Shown: positions 31,492 through 40,226 of the stretch, one piece after another | How positions within the stretch are numbered: the first letter of the stretch is position 1 | Layout: every line of letters begins with the position of its first letter | Assembly (NCBI GenBank): GCA_964647695.1 | Contig: CAZYIS010000004.1 | Coordinates: forward strand, 10,915-74,914 | Length of the DNA: 64,000 bases | Reading direction: 5' to 3' | Source of the DNA: VGKP01 sp964647695 | GTDB lineage: Archaea > Nanobdellota > Nanobdellia > Pacearchaeales > GW2011-AR1 | Made by a program: the position numbers and the translations under genes | Notes under the pieces: model-generated | Told to the model about the DNA's origin: nothing | What the model saw: the letters and a program-made list of their open reading frames with translations, nothing else | Databases searched by the model: none

Positions 31492-33075
31492 ATGAAAAAG
31501 AGCAAATTTGTGATTCTAGGTATAGCCCTAATTCTAATTTCGATAGCATCCCTATTTGGAAATATAATTATAACTGGAAATGTTATAGGTTCTAGTTTAG
31601 TACAACAAACTTTTTCATTTTTAACAATTCTAGGGTTCATATCCGGAATTTTAATCGCTTCCTTTGGAGATCCAGTTCAGGAATGGCTAGAAACCAAAGA
31701 AAAAGAATCTTCATCGCCATCTTCCAGATTAAGAAAACAAACCCTTGGAGAAAAAATACATTTTCTCAAAAGAAAATTAGCTGGAGGATTTTATACTAAG
31801 CGAAACGAACCATCGGCAATGGAAAAAGAGGAAAATGAAAGAAGAAAAGAACTTGCAGACGAAGAAACCTACTCCTCAAGAAATCAAAGAGCGTTATATT
31901 CCAAACCTCTGACTCCTCAACAAACAATGAAACTATCTTTCTGGGAACACGATAAAGAACTAAAAGAAGAAAAAGCCAAAGCAAATGAATCTGAAATAAG
32001 AAAGGTTAGAAATGATCCTAAATATGGCCTACTGGGCGAACTGAAGAAAATAAATCAAAGAATTTCCGAAGGTGCAGATTTTCCCACCCGAAGACAAGAC
32101 ATTGATGAACAGCTATCTAAACTAGATAGATTATATTCCTCCCTAGGCATGGAATTCGCCCGAGAACCCTATGAAAAAATGCTAAAAGAAAAAGGAACCG
32201 GAGCTGCAGAAATACTTATTAAAAAATTAGAAAAATATGTTACCTCCAACGATTCGCCTGTAAACGAAGGAACCATTAGAGACTACATTAGTCGTGCATC
32301 CAACTGGTTAAATCTAGGTAACCAAGATTTTAGCTCTGAAGGAAGATCTCAACTATTTCATCGTGTGGTAAAAAAATACGTTGATGAAACAAAAACCGTG
32401 CCCGTATCCGAAGCATCCGAAAAAAATGATGTTACCCTAGTTCATGGAATCCCCTATTTTAAAGATGGTTCAGGTCGTTATCCCCAATTCTATAATAATG
32501 ATTATTGGAGAAGAAATAAGGATCTAACGAAACACGAAACCGAAATGACACTAGAAGATTTTCTAGATCATCTATTTTCACACAAACCAGATCTATCGGC
32601 CAGCGCCATAAGAAAAGATTCAGCGCCCCAGGAGTTTTATTCGCCCTTTGGAGTTATAATAAAAGAAGGTAAAATCTATGATGCCGATTCCCAAGACATT
32701 GCAGCCCTAGGAAAAGCCGATAGAGAAAAAATCCGAATGAGATTAAATTCTGGAACAAGTGAACCAATTTCTGAGAGAGTGAAAAATACCGTAAGATCTA
32801 GACCTACAGGCAATGGATACAATGAATTAATAATAGGGGATAATCACACCATCGGAGGAATTTATTTCGTAGAAGGCCATAGAGGCTGGAATTCTTTAAA
32901 CTACCAAGGTCAAAGCAAAAATGAAATAATTAAAAGACTTGCCAGCGAAGCTAAAAAATATAATGTTCCACTCTATTCCCACAGCGAAGGAAAAGGTTTT
33001 TCAGAAATAAATGTAGGGGATTATCTGCATGAGAGACATGGAGTATCAAAAGAAAAAGTTGGAAAGGGAAAATAA
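31492..33075 (+). CDS. Large protein with two N-terminal membrane helices, function unknown
   Basis: The 527 residues begin with two membrane helices (about 6-28 and 40-60) and continue as a long charged cytosolic part. Residues 75-190 are Lys/Glu-rich and helical. Residues 190-290 look like a helical domain. Residues 330-525 form an alpha/beta region with RSRPTGNGYNELIIGDNHTI and a late HSEGKGF segment. I recognise no family. Codon and base use match the neighbours, so it does not look foreign. Confidence 0.6.
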   Translation: MKKSKFVILGIALILISIASLFGNIIITGNVIGSSLVQQTFSFLTILGFISGILIASFGDPVQEWLETKEKESSSPSSRLRKQTLGEKIHFLKRKLAGGFYTKRNEPSAMEKEENERRKELADEETYSSRNQRALYSKPLTPQQTMKLSFWEHDKELKEEKAKANESEIRKVRNDPKYGLLGELKKINQRISEGADFPTRRQDIDEQLSKLDRLYSSLGMEFAREPYEKMLKEKGTGAAEILIKKLEKYVTSNDSPVNEGTIRDYISRASNWLNLGNQDFSSEGRSQLFHRVVKKYVDETKTVPVSEASEKNDVTLVHGIPYFKDGSGRYPQFYNNDYWRRNKDLTKHETEMTLEDFLDHLFSHKPDLSASAIRKDSAPQEFYSPFGVIIKEGKIYDADSQDIAALGKADREKIRMRLNSGTSEPISERVKNTVRSRPTGNGYNELIIGDNHTIGGIYFVEGHRGWNSLNYQGQSKNEIIKRLASEAKKYNVPLYSHSEGKGFSEINVGDYLHERHGVSKEKVGKGK

Positions 33076-33109
33076 AAGAATATTTAAACGCCTTTGATTA
33101 ATCAATTTC

Positions 33110-33775
33110 ATGTGGTCCCTGAAATTTAAGGTAGCTAATGAGGATAGCAGCTATGCAGTTCTAACTAAAAAACATAAGGTAATAGACTATTTTTATCCAC
33201 TGGATGTTTACAAGGAAAAAAATGCATTTCATATTCTAGGAGTCCATCTTCTGGAAGGTGAAGAAAAAGCCAAGCAAGCATTTTCCAAAGATCTGAAGAA
33301 ACATAAAAAAACCATAGAATTTGAACAGGAAGGAAACATGCTCCTGGTTTTAATTAAAGAAGAAGAAGAATTCTACAAATTAATCTATGATCCTTCACTA
33401 TATCACCCAGCTCCAACCATAATAAAAGACGGAGTAGAAAAATGGAATATTGCCTCATTCCAAAGAAAAAAACTTGAAACTTTGATTAAAGAAATAGGAA
33501 AATGGAATAACAAACTAAAAAACTTTGAACTTCTTCGATTACAAACCCTTAATCTAAAAGAAATTTATTTTCCTAAGATTCTCCCAGAAATTCCGGAAAA
33601 ACAAAAACAAGCATTCCAACTGGCCATGAAATCCGAATACTACACATTTCCAAGAAAAATAGATCTAGTGCACCTAGCAAAAATAGCTAAAGTAAGTACT
33701 GCAACTTTTCAAGAAAATCTTAGAAAGGCCGAATCAAAAATCCTGCCATTTTTCACTAAAAATCTAAAATTCTAA
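33110..33775 (+). CDS. Bacterio-opsin-activator-type HTH regulator
   Basis: A 221-residue archaeal regulator. The C-terminal 55 residues (PEKQKQAFQLAMKSEYYTFP, then LVHLAKIAKVSTATFQENLR) match the HTH_10 domain of haloarchaeal Bat proteins, with the usual Tyr-Tyr and Pro-Arg-Lys/Arg pattern. The N-terminal 160 residues have no PAS or GAF signature I can name and may sense a ligand. A TATA-like TTTAAACG lies about 27 bases upstream. Confidence 0.82.
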   Translation: MWSLKFKVANEDSSYAVLTKKHKVIDYFYPLDVYKEKNAFHILGVHLLEGEEKAKQAFSKDLKKHKKTIEFEQEGNMLLVLIKEEEEFYKLIYDPSLYHPAPTIIKDGVEKWNIASFQRKKLETLIKEIGKWNNKLKNFELLRLQTLNLKEIYFPKILPEIPEKQKQAFQLAMKSEYYTFPRKIDLVHLAKIAKVSTATFQENLRKAESKILPFFTKNLKF

Positions 33776-34711
33776 TTAGTTTAACTCTTCCACAAAATCC
33801 TTAACGGTTATTTGTTTAGATTTCCAAAAGAAATATCCTACGATCGCAAAAGTTACAATAGGAGAAACAAAACTAGGAATAACTAATCCGAAACTATCCA
33901 GCAACATGATAATACCTAGAGCATAGATAGAATACATTGCCCCGTTCTTCAAAAAAGCATATTTCTTTATGACATTAATTCCCTTAACCGTTAAAGTTCT
34001 AACAATCAATGCCCCGAGTCCGTTTCCAATTATGATTAACGGAACTGACATGGTGAATGCAAATGCTCCCAACACACCATCTATCGAAAATGTAGTATCT
34101 ATAACTTCCAGATACATTATCTTACTTACATCAGTCATGGAACCTTTTTTCTTCATCTTTATTTCCTGAAATTCTGCATTTTGTTTAAATCCATGGGTTA
34201 TGAAAAATGCCGTTGAACCCACCACTGCTGCAAAAGCCATGAATGGATTAATTTTAATTGAATACCACACGATGAATGCTAATATTCCGGAAACCACGGA
34301 ATAAAACCAAATTCCATTACTGTGAGCAAATTTTTCTCCGATTAGACCAACTTTCTTTGGTTCCATAAACCACCAATGTAAGAATAAAAATATAAGATAA
34401 ACTCCACCACCCATCAAAAGAATAGGTGCTGATTTTTCCACCGCATCCATTACGGCAGGATCTCCAGAGAATGTAGCTATCAATGCATTTATTGGACCTA
34501 TGCCTGGAGTAGAAAGCCAAACTATCAACCAAGGCAATAATCCTCTAACCACAAAAACTGCAAATATCAAGCCATAGAAAAGAAACCATTTTCTTGCTCT
34601 AGGTTTCATTGTTTTTAACACATCAGCATTAATTATGGCATTGTCTATACTAGAAACCACTTCGAAAACACAAAGTCCTGCAATAATAAGAAGTATATTT
34701 AAGATGTCCAT
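33776..34711 (-). CDS. TerC/DUF475-like integral membrane protein
   Basis: A 311-residue protein with about eight membrane helices. Acid-bearing helices with EVVSSIDNAIINADVL near residue 18 and EVIDTTFSIDGVLGAFAF near 202 are the repeated TerC-superfamily motif, thought to bind divalent metal (tellurite resistance, manganese export). The long cytosolic loop is Lys-rich. Its stop codon abuts the convergent Bat-like gene. A TATA box (ATTTATATATTC, about 34745-34756) lies on the minus strand upstream. Confidence 0.8.
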   Translation of the reverse strand: MDILNILLIIAGLCVFEVVSSIDNAIINADVLKTMKPRARKWFLFYGLIFAVFVVRGLLPWLIVWLSTPGIGPINALIATFSGDPAVMDAVEKSAPILLMGGGVYLIFLFLHWWFMEPKKVGLIGEKFAHSNGIWFYSVVSGILAFIVWYSIKINPFMAFAAVVGSTAFFITHGFKQNAEFQEIKMKKKGSMTDVSKIMYLEVIDTTFSIDGVLGAFAFTMSVPLIIIGNGLGALIVRTLTVKGINVIKKYAFLKNGAMYSIYALGIIMLLDSFGLVIPSFVSPIVTFAIVGYFFWKSKQITVKDFVEELN

Positions 34712-34768
34712 TTTGTTTTCCTGTAAATCTATTTAATAAAAAGAATATATAAATCTAACCTAAAAATA

Positions 34769-34790
34769 TATACCTTAATATTAAGGTATA
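34769..34790. promoter_or_regulatory. Perfect 22-base palindrome in a divergent promoter
   Basis: The half-site TATACCTTAAT at 34769-34779 is followed by its exact reverse complement to 34790. It lies between the TerC-like gene and the unknown/receiver operon and covers the probable TATA element (GTATAAAG) of the latter, so a bound dimer would block it. Confidence 0.6.
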
Positions 34791-34857
34791 AAGAATATCT
34801 AGCACTAATTCTATAATAGATTGAGCAAAACAAAAAAAGCTCAAAGGAAAAAACAAA

Positions 34858-35400
34858 ATGACTCAAAAAACACTAGAACAAAAAATCGGAATCTTTTTTA
34901 GAGATAGAAAAGAAGCCAAAGAAATTAAGGAAAATATATTCGAAATAATGAGAACCAAAGGTTATCAAAATAAAGTTTTCGAAGGAGTATTTACTGATGA
35001 TGTAACCCTATTTGGAAATCCAAAAAAATATGCTCTTAGTTATTCATTTGGAAATCCATTAATGGAAGGTAGCTATGCTCTAGTTCCAGTTAATTATTAT
35101 AATAGTTATACTGGGACTGAAAGTGCCTCTCTAGCCCTAGTAGATAGAGCCAGTAAAAAAGTAGTGGAAGTTGCAAACGAAGGAGAGCGAGGAGTTCACT
35201 ATAATGGAAAATGCAAACTTAAGCCAAAGGTAATGAGTATAGTAGATGGAAAAGCAATAATTTCCTATGAAATGGTACTTAATGCCGACCTAAAAAATCC
35301 AATTAAAGTAGACAACAGCATCTGGGAAGATTATCTATTTAGACATACTGAACAGAGAGTTATGCAATTCGATCTGAAGAAGTTGGAGGCTGCAAAATGA
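34858..35400 (+). CDS. 180-residue protein coupled to a receiver protein, function unknown
   Basis: A soluble alpha/beta protein with no recognised family. Residues 1-40 are helical and charged; residues 50-140 are strand-rich with a Ser/Tyr-rich segment (PVNYYNSYTGTESASLALV). An AAAGGA ribosome site lies about 10 bases before the ATG, so the transcript has a leader, starting near the 22-base palindrome. The stop overlaps the receiver gene (ATGA). Confidence 0.65.
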   Translation: MTQKTLEQKIGIFFRDRKEAKEIKENIFEIMRTKGYQNKVFEGVFTDDVTLFGNPKKYALSYSFGNPLMEGSYALVPVNYYNSYTGTESASLALVDRASKKVVEVANEGERGVHYNGKCKLKPKVMSIVDGKAIISYEMVLNADLKNPIKVDNSIWEDYLFRHTEQRVMQFDLKKLEAAK

Positions 35401-36080
35401 TCAACCAAATAGAAGCTCTTGAAACAGCACTAAACTTTAACGAAGATGGTCTTGCCAATATAACTAAAGAACTAAAGAAAAATCCTTTTGATAGAAGAGC
35501 AGCAGCTATTAAAACTGAAGCACTAAATTTACTTGAGGATATTATAGCCGAAGCAGAATTTGTTCATAAAGATCAAAGAGTAGCAAATCTTGGAAAAGAA
35601 CAATATAATAGATATGGTCCTACAGCAAAATATCAGATAACTCCAGTTTCAGATACAAAATCTAATGGAAATAATCTAGAAAGAGCAATCCTACTGGTAG
35701 ATGATCAATGGGGTAGAGCCGATGATCCAATGATTCCTGAAAGATATGGAAATGGAAAAGTTCCAGGCTATAGCTTTAAATTAGAAGATGCACTAAAAGG
35801 AGAATCCTATGATTCTTCCATAGTAATTGAAAGATTAAAATCTGAAAAAGTAGATGGAATCCTTTTGGACATGGATTTTAATACCCAAAGAGGATATGGA
35901 GAAAAAATTCTTGAAGCCCTGAAAGAGCACCATCCTAAACTACCAGTGTTTATATTTTCATCCACTGAAGATAAAAATTTAATAACAAGATGTTTAGAAA
36001 AAGGAGCAGTTGGAAGAATACCTAAGGCACCATCCGCAAAGGATATGAAAAAATATCTAGATGATTATTTTTTAGCTTAA
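35397..36080 (+). CDS. Response-regulator receiver-like protein
   Basis: The 227 residues have a helical N-terminal part (1-95) and a receiver-like C-terminal domain: the acid pair in ILLVDDQ near residue 103, the probable phospho-acceptor Asp in GILLDMDF near 160, Ser/Thr in IFSSTED and Lys in RIPKAPS. A Pro/Gly-rich insert follows the acid pair. There is no output HTH and no kinase nearby; the coupled upstream gene may be its partner. Its end overlaps the convergent Trm5 gene by 9 bases. Confidence 0.75.
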   Translation: MINQIEALETALNFNEDGLANITKELKKNPFDRRAAAIKTEALNLLEDIIAEAEFVHKDQRVANLGKEQYNRYGPTAKYQITPVSDTKSNGNNLERAILLVDDQWGRADDPMIPERYGNGKVPGYSFKLEDALKGESYDSSIVIERLKSEKVDGILLDMDFNTQRGYGEKILEALKEHHPKLPVFIFSSTEDKNLITRCLEKGAVGRIPKAPSAKDMKKYLDDYFLA

Positions 36081-36845
36081 CACTCTAAAGTCAACCCGAT
36101 ATCTATATTTTTTCATTCCGATATCTCCAGCTCTTTTTATTTTTAAAATTTTAATTTTCTTTTTTGATTCCTTTGCTCTCTTAACAATCAATTCTTTCAG
36201 TTCATCCAACTTTGATTCTTCATAGAATCCATAGTAATGAATAAAACCATTCTTTTTTATTTTTGAAAAAGCAGGTTTCAAAAAATCATCCTTCAGATTA
36301 GGTCTAGCCATGACTATTCTATCAAACTTATCCTTCATTTTAGGAATAATCTTATTCACATCGCCCTGAATAATTTCCACATCATCCTGCAGCTTATTTC
36401 TCTTCACATTATCCAATGCATATTTGCTACACTCACGAGATAACTCAACTGAAATAATTTCATTTGCCTCCGAAAGTCTTCCGATAACTATGGCAAAGGG
36501 TGCAACTCCTCCACACATTACCAAAACTCTCTCTCCGGGTTTAACCATATTAGCAATTTCAACTCTTTCATTGGCCAATCTTGGAGAAAAATAGCAAGTT
36601 TCCACATTGAATCTAAAGGCACAATCATTTTCTCTATAGATTGCTTCTTTTGTTTTTATTCCGGCAATGAACTTTGTCTTCAGCGTTCTTAATCTTCCTG
36701 AAAACTTATTGGTCTTTTCCAGTACAGTTGTTACATTACTATGCTGTTTCAACAATTCCAGAGCCTCTTTTTTCTTATTTTTACTTTTATCAGCTCTATC
36801 GAATTTAACAATAGCAATATTACCTAAAATATCATACCCTTTCAT
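36072..36845 (-). CDS. trm5: Trm5-like tRNA (guanine37-N1) methyltransferase
   Basis: A 257-residue SAM-dependent methyltransferase of the Met-10/Trm5 family, which makes m1G37 to prevent frameshifting. The family landmark CAFRFNVETCYFSPRLANER lies near residue 90, and the SAM loop reads VLVMCGGVAPFAI, where DxFAGVGPF is usual. The catalytic motif reads MARPN rather than NLP. The core N-terminal domain D2 is present and D1 is absent, as in short Trm5 proteins. The altered loops leave some doubt about activity or exact target. Confidence 0.82.
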   Translation of the reverse strand: MKGYDILGNIAIVKFDRADKSKNKKKEALELLKQHSNVTTVLEKTNKFSGRLRTLKTKFIAGIKTKEAIYRENDCAFRFNVETCYFSPRLANERVEIANMVKPGERVLVMCGGVAPFAIVIGRLSEANEIISVELSRECSKYALDNVKRNKLQDDVEIIQGDVNKIIPKMKDKFDRIVMARPNLKDDFLKPAFSKIKKNGFIHYYGFYEESKLDELKELIVKRAKESKKKIKILKIKRAGDIGMKKYRYRVDFRVLS

Positions 36846-36854
36846 ATTCTAATC

Positions 36855-36898
36855 AAGAGATTTTATCTCTTAAATGTTTCTCTTAAGAAAACATTTAA
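36855..36898. promoter_or_regulatory. Two inverted repeats in the trm5 divergent promoter
   Basis: AAGAGAT/ATCTCTT (36855-36871, 3-base spacer) is followed by a longer repeat: arms TTAAATGTTT and AAACATTTAA around the palindrome TCTTAAGA (36870-36898). They cover the probable TATA boxes of both divergent genes and are candidate operators. Confidence 0.5.
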
Positions 36899-36935
36899 AT
36901 ATCACCCCAATTATACAATATAAACAAGAGGAAAA

Positions 36936-37193
36936 ATGGTAAATAAAATAGTAGGTTATGTTGTAGCAATTCTAGGCATTTTCATTCTAGCCGTAGGCGT
37001 TATTCCACCATTGAAAACTGCAATCAAAATTATTCCTACAGCGATAAATGATGTGACCATCATGGCCCTAGGATTATTAATCGCTGCTGTAGGTATTTTC
37101 TTTATCTACTCAGGTTCTGGTAAGAAACAATCAGCCGAAGTTCCAATCTATCAAGGTAAGGAAATTGTAGGCTATAGAAGAGTTGGAAAGTAA
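36936..37193 (+). CDS. Small two-helix membrane protein, function unknown
   Basis: An 85-residue protein with membrane helices at about 5-24 and 37-60 and a basic cytosolic tail (IYQGKEIVGYRRVGK). An AGAGG ribosome site lies 6 bases before the ATG. No family is recognised. It opens a group of five membrane proteins between 36.9 and 40.6 kb. Confidence 0.65.
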   Translation: MVNKIVGYVVAILGIFILAVGVIPPLKTAIKIIPTAINDVTIMALGLLIAAVGIFFIYSGSGKKQSAEVPIYQGKEIVGYRRVGK

Positions 37194-37222
37194 AATCTAT
37201 TTTTTTTAGAATTAATATAGAA

Positions 37223-38008
37223 TTATAATCTATGTATTTCGTCTTCTAATTTCTTTATTCTCTTAATAATTTGTTTTCTTTGGTGGTCTGCAGCAGGACT
37301 ATCAACATTAATAATTTCTTGATATAATGCCTGTTCTCTCACCAAACTTCTCTCGAGAGTATTTTTAGCTACCTTTCTATCATTCTGCAAATCAAAATAT
37401 CTTCTAACATGTCTGTCAAATAGCAGCAGTAATATTGCCAAGAGGACAATGGCTAGATAAATATAATTTCCTATATCGCTCATTTGACCACTTCTACTTA
37501 TCCATAGTACCACCATTACCACAGTAAATAACAGCCAAGCGATCTTTCGACCGACTGCAGAACTCATACTCTTTTCAACAAAATAGAACCAAATTAAAAA
37601 TGGAATTATGGTTAATATGGCAATTCCTAAAGTACTGTAGGGTAAAAACAAATCATGCATAATGGTAGTATCCGGCATAAATCTAACGGCTAGAACTGCA
37701 ACCACGAAAGATATGATATTTACCACCATATTCTGTTCACCAAACTTAGGGAATGACTTAACTGCTTGCTTAATTACTACAAATAACAACAAAAACAACA
37801 ATATTTTTACAAAGAGAAAATCATCCGAATAATAGGTTCCAAAAAGACTAGAAAATACAGGAGTGGCAATATCAGTCATACCTTGGATAACACTCTGAAT
37901 CATACCCTGCGGATTACTAGTATCAAAATAGGCAAAAACATTAGGCAATAAAAAAGAAGTCAAAACTATAAATGTAGCATAAATAGATAATCCCCTTTTC
38001 ATCTTCAT
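37223..38008 (-). CDS. Polytopic membrane protein with signal peptide, function unknown
   Basis: The ATG at 38008 is chosen because a TTTTTAAA box is centred 25 bases upstream and it starts a good signal sequence (MKMKRGLSIYATFIVLTSF). The 261-residue product has about five more membrane helices and a C-terminal coiled coil (ERSLVREQALYQEIINV). A helix pair around YSTLGIAILTIIPFLIWF matches YSALGLTLTTLIPLALLI in the divergent neighbour, so the two are paralogues. The function is unknown. Confidence 0.65.
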   Translation of the reverse strand: MKMKRGLSIYATFIVLTSFLLPNVFAYFDTSNPQGMIQSVIQGMTDIATPVFSSLFGTYYSDDFLFVKILLFLLLFVVIKQAVKSFPKFGEQNMVVNIISFVVAVLAVRFMPDTTIMHDLFLPYSTLGIAILTIIPFLIWFYFVEKSMSSAVGRKIAWLLFTVVMVVLWISRSGQMSDIGNYIYLAIVLLAILLLLFDRHVRRYFDLQNDRKVAKNTLERSLVREQALYQEIINVDSPAADHQRKQIIKRIKKLEDEIHRL

Positions 38009-38029
38009 CAAATTTAATATAATGAGAAC

Positions 38030-38037
38030 TTTAAAAA
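38030..38037 (-). promoter_or_regulatory. TATA box deciding the start at 38008
   Basis: The minus-strand TTTTTAAA is centred 25 bases before ATG 38008. Confidence 0.5.
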
Positions 38038-38132
38038 CATTCCCTAAATTAAAAACACCCATTAAACTATCACTTGAAACAAACAAATTTTCGAGAAAAA
38101 GGTTTATAAATATAATAACTCTACTCTAAAGT

Positions 38133-38864
38133 ATGAAAAAGTCAGGTAAATTATTATCCATTCTATTATTAGGATTAGTTCTAAGCGTTTCATTCTCATT
38201 TCTAGTAAGTGCGGCAGTCGAAGGTTTTGGAAATAGTGCGGGAGTACCTCAAGTAATAAAAGATGCTTATCATGGTTGGTCTGCTGGAGTAATAGATCCT
38301 GGTTTTGCCAAAATATTGATATTTGTATTGATTCTTTTAATAGTATTTTTAATTTTAGAAAATATTAATTTGTTTGGAGAGCACGGAAAAAATAACTGGA
38401 TTGTATGGACTATTTCAGCCGTAATCGCTCTTTTAGCAACGGCATATCTAGTACCTGCTGAAGTACTTGCTTTATTGATAAGCTATAGTGCCCTAGGACT
38501 AACTTTAACAACTTTAATTCCACTTGCCCTATTGATTGGATTTAGCTTCAGAGCAGCAAGAAGTGGAAATAGTGGATTAATAATTATTCAGCTTTTGACC
38601 TGGATTATTTTTGGGCTTTATATGATATACAAGGCAATTTATGTAATATGGATAGATACAAATTATTACAGTGCCATGATTGGAGCAATAGTAATTATTT
38701 CAACAGCATTAGCAATTTTTGCAGTGTTTGGAAATAACACCTTGGTAAGAATAATGAGTAAAGCAGCATTGGACGCAGAAGATACAGCAGCTCAAAATAA
38801 AGCACTTAAGGCCGTAAAAAGAGAAAGACAACTAGCTAAAGAGTATGATGAATTAGCCAAGTAG
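38133..38864 (+). CDS. Polytopic membrane protein, paralogue of the divergent neighbour
   Basis: A 243-residue protein with a signal-like first helix (residues 5-28), a short outer segment, about five membrane helices, and a Lys/Ala-rich coiled-coil C-terminus (residues 205-243). A TTTATAAA box is centred about 26 bases upstream. The YSALGLTLTTLIPLALLI helix matches the neighbour at 37223. No known family is recognised; the shared layout (signal helix, helix bundle, cytosolic coil) suggests a structural partner role. Confidence 0.65.
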   Translation: MKKSGKLLSILLLGLVLSVSFSFLVSAAVEGFGNSAGVPQVIKDAYHGWSAGVIDPGFAKILIFVLILLIVFLILENINLFGEHGKNNWIVWTISAVIALLATAYLVPAEVLALLISYSALGLTLTTLIPLALLIGFSFRAARSGNSGLIIIQLLTWIIFGLYMIYKAIYVIWIDTNYYSAMIGAIVIISTALAIFAVFGNNTLVRIMSKAALDAEDTAAQNKALKAVKRERQLAKEYDELAK

Positions 38865-38908
38865 AATCAAATCAACATCTTTAAAAATTCCTTTTGACTA
38901 TAATAACA

Positions 38909-39577
38909 ATGAATAAACAAAACAAATTGTTATATTTTCTATGCCTATCCGTAATAATCTTTCTAAATTTTCATATGGTAAGTGCTTCCTTTGGAGATGG
39001 TGTTACTGATCAGATAAGTACCCTTCAGAATAATTTAACCAATATACAAAAGACTACTGATCAGATAAGAAATGATATTCTACAACAAGAATGGACTAAT
39101 CTAGTTTCAAAAAGTCAGTACATTGGACCAGTCCATAATTTTTTCATTGCTAATCCAGCCCCATTCAAATTATTATTCAACGAACCCTATTCATTCTCCT
39201 TAACTTTCCTTCTAATAGTAATACTCTGGTTTTTCATTTTAATTTTAACCAAAAAAATTACAAAAGAATTCTTCAAAAGTAGTTGGAAATCCTGGATTTT
39301 CGGACTTGCTCTAGCCATGATTCTTGCCTGGGCAACCGTATTAAAATCCGTAGCTTCATTCCTACTGCAGATAGTATTTACCCAACAGTATGGATGGATG
39401 AGATTACTATTGGCCGTAATATTTTTTATAGCATTAATGCTAATTTATTACCTAGATTCCATGATTGCTAAAAACATAAAAAAATCCCAAGAAAATAAAG
39501 AGAAAGAAGAATTGAAAGAAAAGACTGAAGAAAACTCTGCATTCATAAGAGGAGCTAAAAGAGGATTAAAATCCTAA
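38909..39577 (+). CDS. Membrane protein with signal peptide and coiled coil, function unknown
   Basis: The ATG at 38909 has a TTTAAAAA box centred about 25 bases upstream; an earlier TTG is less likely. The 222-residue product has a signal peptide (residues 6-27), an outer coiled stretch (QISTLQNNLTNIQKTTDQI), three membrane helices between about 90 and 190, and a Lys/Glu-rich cytosolic tail. It belongs to the same cluster and overall plan as its neighbours. The function is unknown. Confidence 0.6.
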   Translation: MNKQNKLLYFLCLSVIIFLNFHMVSASFGDGVTDQISTLQNNLTNIQKTTDQIRNDILQQEWTNLVSKSQYIGPVHNFFIANPAPFKLLFNEPYSFSLTFLLIVILWFFILILTKKITKEFFKSSWKSWIFGLALAMILAWATVLKSVASFLLQIVFTQQYGWMRLLLAVIFFIALMLIYYLDSMIAKNIKKSQENKEKEELKEKTEENSAFIRGAKRGLKS

Positions 39578-40147
39578 TCAAATTCCTCGAGATCTAACAG
39601 CTAATCTTTCACCAGCCAGTTCATTTGCTTCTCTATCACTCATTTTCCTTATTCTTCTGGTGAAAAATATCAATAGATAACCAATTACGGCTGAGATTAC
39701 CAAAGCAAATACTAATCTAAAGGTTAAAGACCAAGTTCCATTCAAAGCATCGAAGAAACTTCCCAAACCAAAGAAGAATACTGCAATTTCTCTTATGGCT
39801 CCGGAAGTAGCAATGAGTAATGTAATCACAATAGAAATGACCCAGCTAATTAATTTTTTACTTCCATTGCTAAATACATCAACCAATTCATGAATTACCA
39901 ACAGCATAATTAACCAGCAAAGAATCAAAATAATAAAATCCGCAGTAGTAATCTGTACATCACCTATACCAAAAACAATTTTACTAATCTGCTGCAAATT
40001 ATCCGCAATAACAAAATTATTCTGAAGAGCACTATTAAAACTAGTACTGAAATCCATATTAGTTCCTCCGAAATCTAATTTTGCACTAACCATTGAAGAA
40101 AATACTAAGACGAACAATGCAAAATAAAAAAATAGACTCTTTTTCAT
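39578..40147 (-). CDS. Membrane protein with signal peptide, function unknown
   Basis: A 189-residue protein: a signal peptide (MKKSLFFYFALFVLVFSSMV), an outer segment of about 40 residues, three or four membrane helices, and a basic cytosolic end (RRIRKMSDREANELAGERLA). The plan mirrors the convergent gene ending 1 base away and the two polytopic proteins upstream. No family is recognised. Confidence 0.6.
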   Translation of the reverse strand: MKKSLFFYFALFVLVFSSMVSAKLDFGGTNMDFSTSFNSALQNNFVIADNLQQISKIVFGIGDVQITTADFIILILCWLIMLLVIHELVDVFSNGSKKLISWVISIVITLLIATSGAIREIAVFFFGLGSFFDALNGTWSLTFRLVFALVISAVIGYLLIFFTRRIRKMSDREANELAGERLAVRSRGI

Positions 40148-40226
40148 ACCTACACCTATTAATTCACATTTAAATCCTTTTCTCCTTAATCAAAAGTTTT
40201 AAATATCTTAAATTTGCCTAATTTTT

